From a virus: a stretch of 23,620 nucleotides of DNA. Numbering within the stretch: the stretch's first letter is position 1; each line of letters starts with the position of its first letter. The stretch covers positions 1-23,620 of the IMG/VR virus record IMGVR_UViG_3300047462_000712; one strand, written 5' to 3'. Shown here piece by piece: positions 23,282 to 23,620 of the stretch. Made by a program: the position numbers and the translations under genes. Below the pieces are notes generated by a model that worked only from the letters and a program-made list of their open reading frames with translations, had not been told where the DNA came from and did no database searches.

Positions 23282-23620
23282 ATGACGCCCGACATGATGG
23301 CCTTGCTGGTCAAGGCTGTGGACTGGGCGAAGCAGCCCTCCACCGTCACTGGCCTGTCGGCCCTGGCCGCCGCCGCCACCGGCGTCGCATCCGGTCAGAT
23401 GAGCGTGGGCGCGGCGATTCCGACCGCCGTGTTCGGGGTGGTGGCGGTCCTGCTGCCCGACAACAGCGCGGCGTGGCGCGACGCGCGCACATTGGCCTCC
23501 GACACGGTCGCCCTGACGCATCCAGGGGGTGTGACGGATGGACTGGCACCGGTGTTGGCCGACGCCGCCACGGTCGCCGCCGATGTTCGACCTGCCGCAA
23601 CGGGGCCATCGCGTGACTGA
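23282..23620 (+). CDS. Holin-like small membrane protein
   Basis: This 112-aa protein, the last gene, ends with the last base of the window. AAGGA precedes the ATG. Residues about 20-60 are hydrophobic (TVTGLSALAAAATGVASGQM, then GAAIPTAVFGVVAVLLPDN), reading as two short helices with a Gly/Ser turn, as in small holins. The remainder is a hydrophilic, Ala/Asp/Thr-rich tail. A holin would permeabilise the inner membrane to release the leaderless GH108 endolysin upstream. Identification is by size, topology and context only. Confidence 0.6.
   Translation: MTPDMMALLVKAVDWAKQPSTVTGLSALAAAATGVASGQMSVGAAIPTAVFGVVAVLLPDNSAAWRDARTLASDTVALTHPGGVTDGLAPVLADAATVAADVRPAATGPSRD

Noticed and set aside
1-23620. 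Tailocin or gene transfer agent instead of phage
   Set aside because: Capsid and scaffold-like genes argue against a tailocin, and canonical alphaproteobacterial gene transfer agents have non-contractile tails without a sheath. Without the packaging genes, full phage identity is not proven.
1-23620. CRISPR arrays, tRNA or rRNA genes, insertion sequences, attachment sites
   Set aside because: None seen: no regular short direct-repeat/spacer array, no cloverleaf-like tRNA, no transposase frame or terminal inverted repeats.

Overview
The window is a 23.6 kb late (structural plus lysis) region of a temperate or lytic contractile-tailed phage, most likely a prophage in a high-GC alphaproteobacterium. 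Every gene I can support is on the + strand. They are packed with short gaps or ATGA/TGATG overlaps, and the longest gene-free stretch is under 90 bases. The host assignment is an inference from the strong GC-rich codon bias and the general look of the proteins (Rhodospirillales or Acetobacteraceae are plausible). No host gene, integrase, terminase or portal gene lies in the window, so the packaging genes should lie upstream.

Layout: (1) 1-3730, head and neck: a scaffold-like coiled-coil protein, an HK97-fold major capsid protein with a beta-rich insertion, and three connector/terminator-like genes. (2) 3759-7885, tail: a small pre-sheath protein, tail sheath, tail tube, a tail assembly chaperone with a hidden second reading frame reached by -1 frameshifting, an HK97-gp10-like protein, and a short proline-rich protein in the tape-measure position. 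(3) 7902-12482, baseplate: a gpN-like protein, a LysM/tail-X protein, hub (gpD/gp27-like), spike (gpV/gp45-like), gp25-like wedge, gpJ-like wedge and gpI-like protein. The order matches Mu/P2-type tails. (4) 12511-21157, host recognition: a glycine-rich fibre with a small partner, a fibre-tail adaptor, and two beta-helix tailspikes (765 and 1411 aa) that share an N-terminal anchor. (5) 21192-23620, lysis and cargo: a coiled-coil/membrane protein, a GH108 endolysin, a phage-type glycosyltransferase, a lipoprotein and a holin-like protein.

Most notable points: a canonical GGGAAAC slippery heptamer at 6322-6328 directly before the stop of the first chaperone frame, with a 9-bp stem beginning 6 nt downstream; three copies of a palindromic, G-rich 120-bp unit carried in frame inside the tape-measure-position gene, which is unusually short and proline-rich; a glycosyltransferase inside the lysis block; and two spikes with a gap-free homologous anchor, suggesting a branched or alternative receptor-binding apparatus. 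Functions were assigned by reading motifs and gene order, without database searches.
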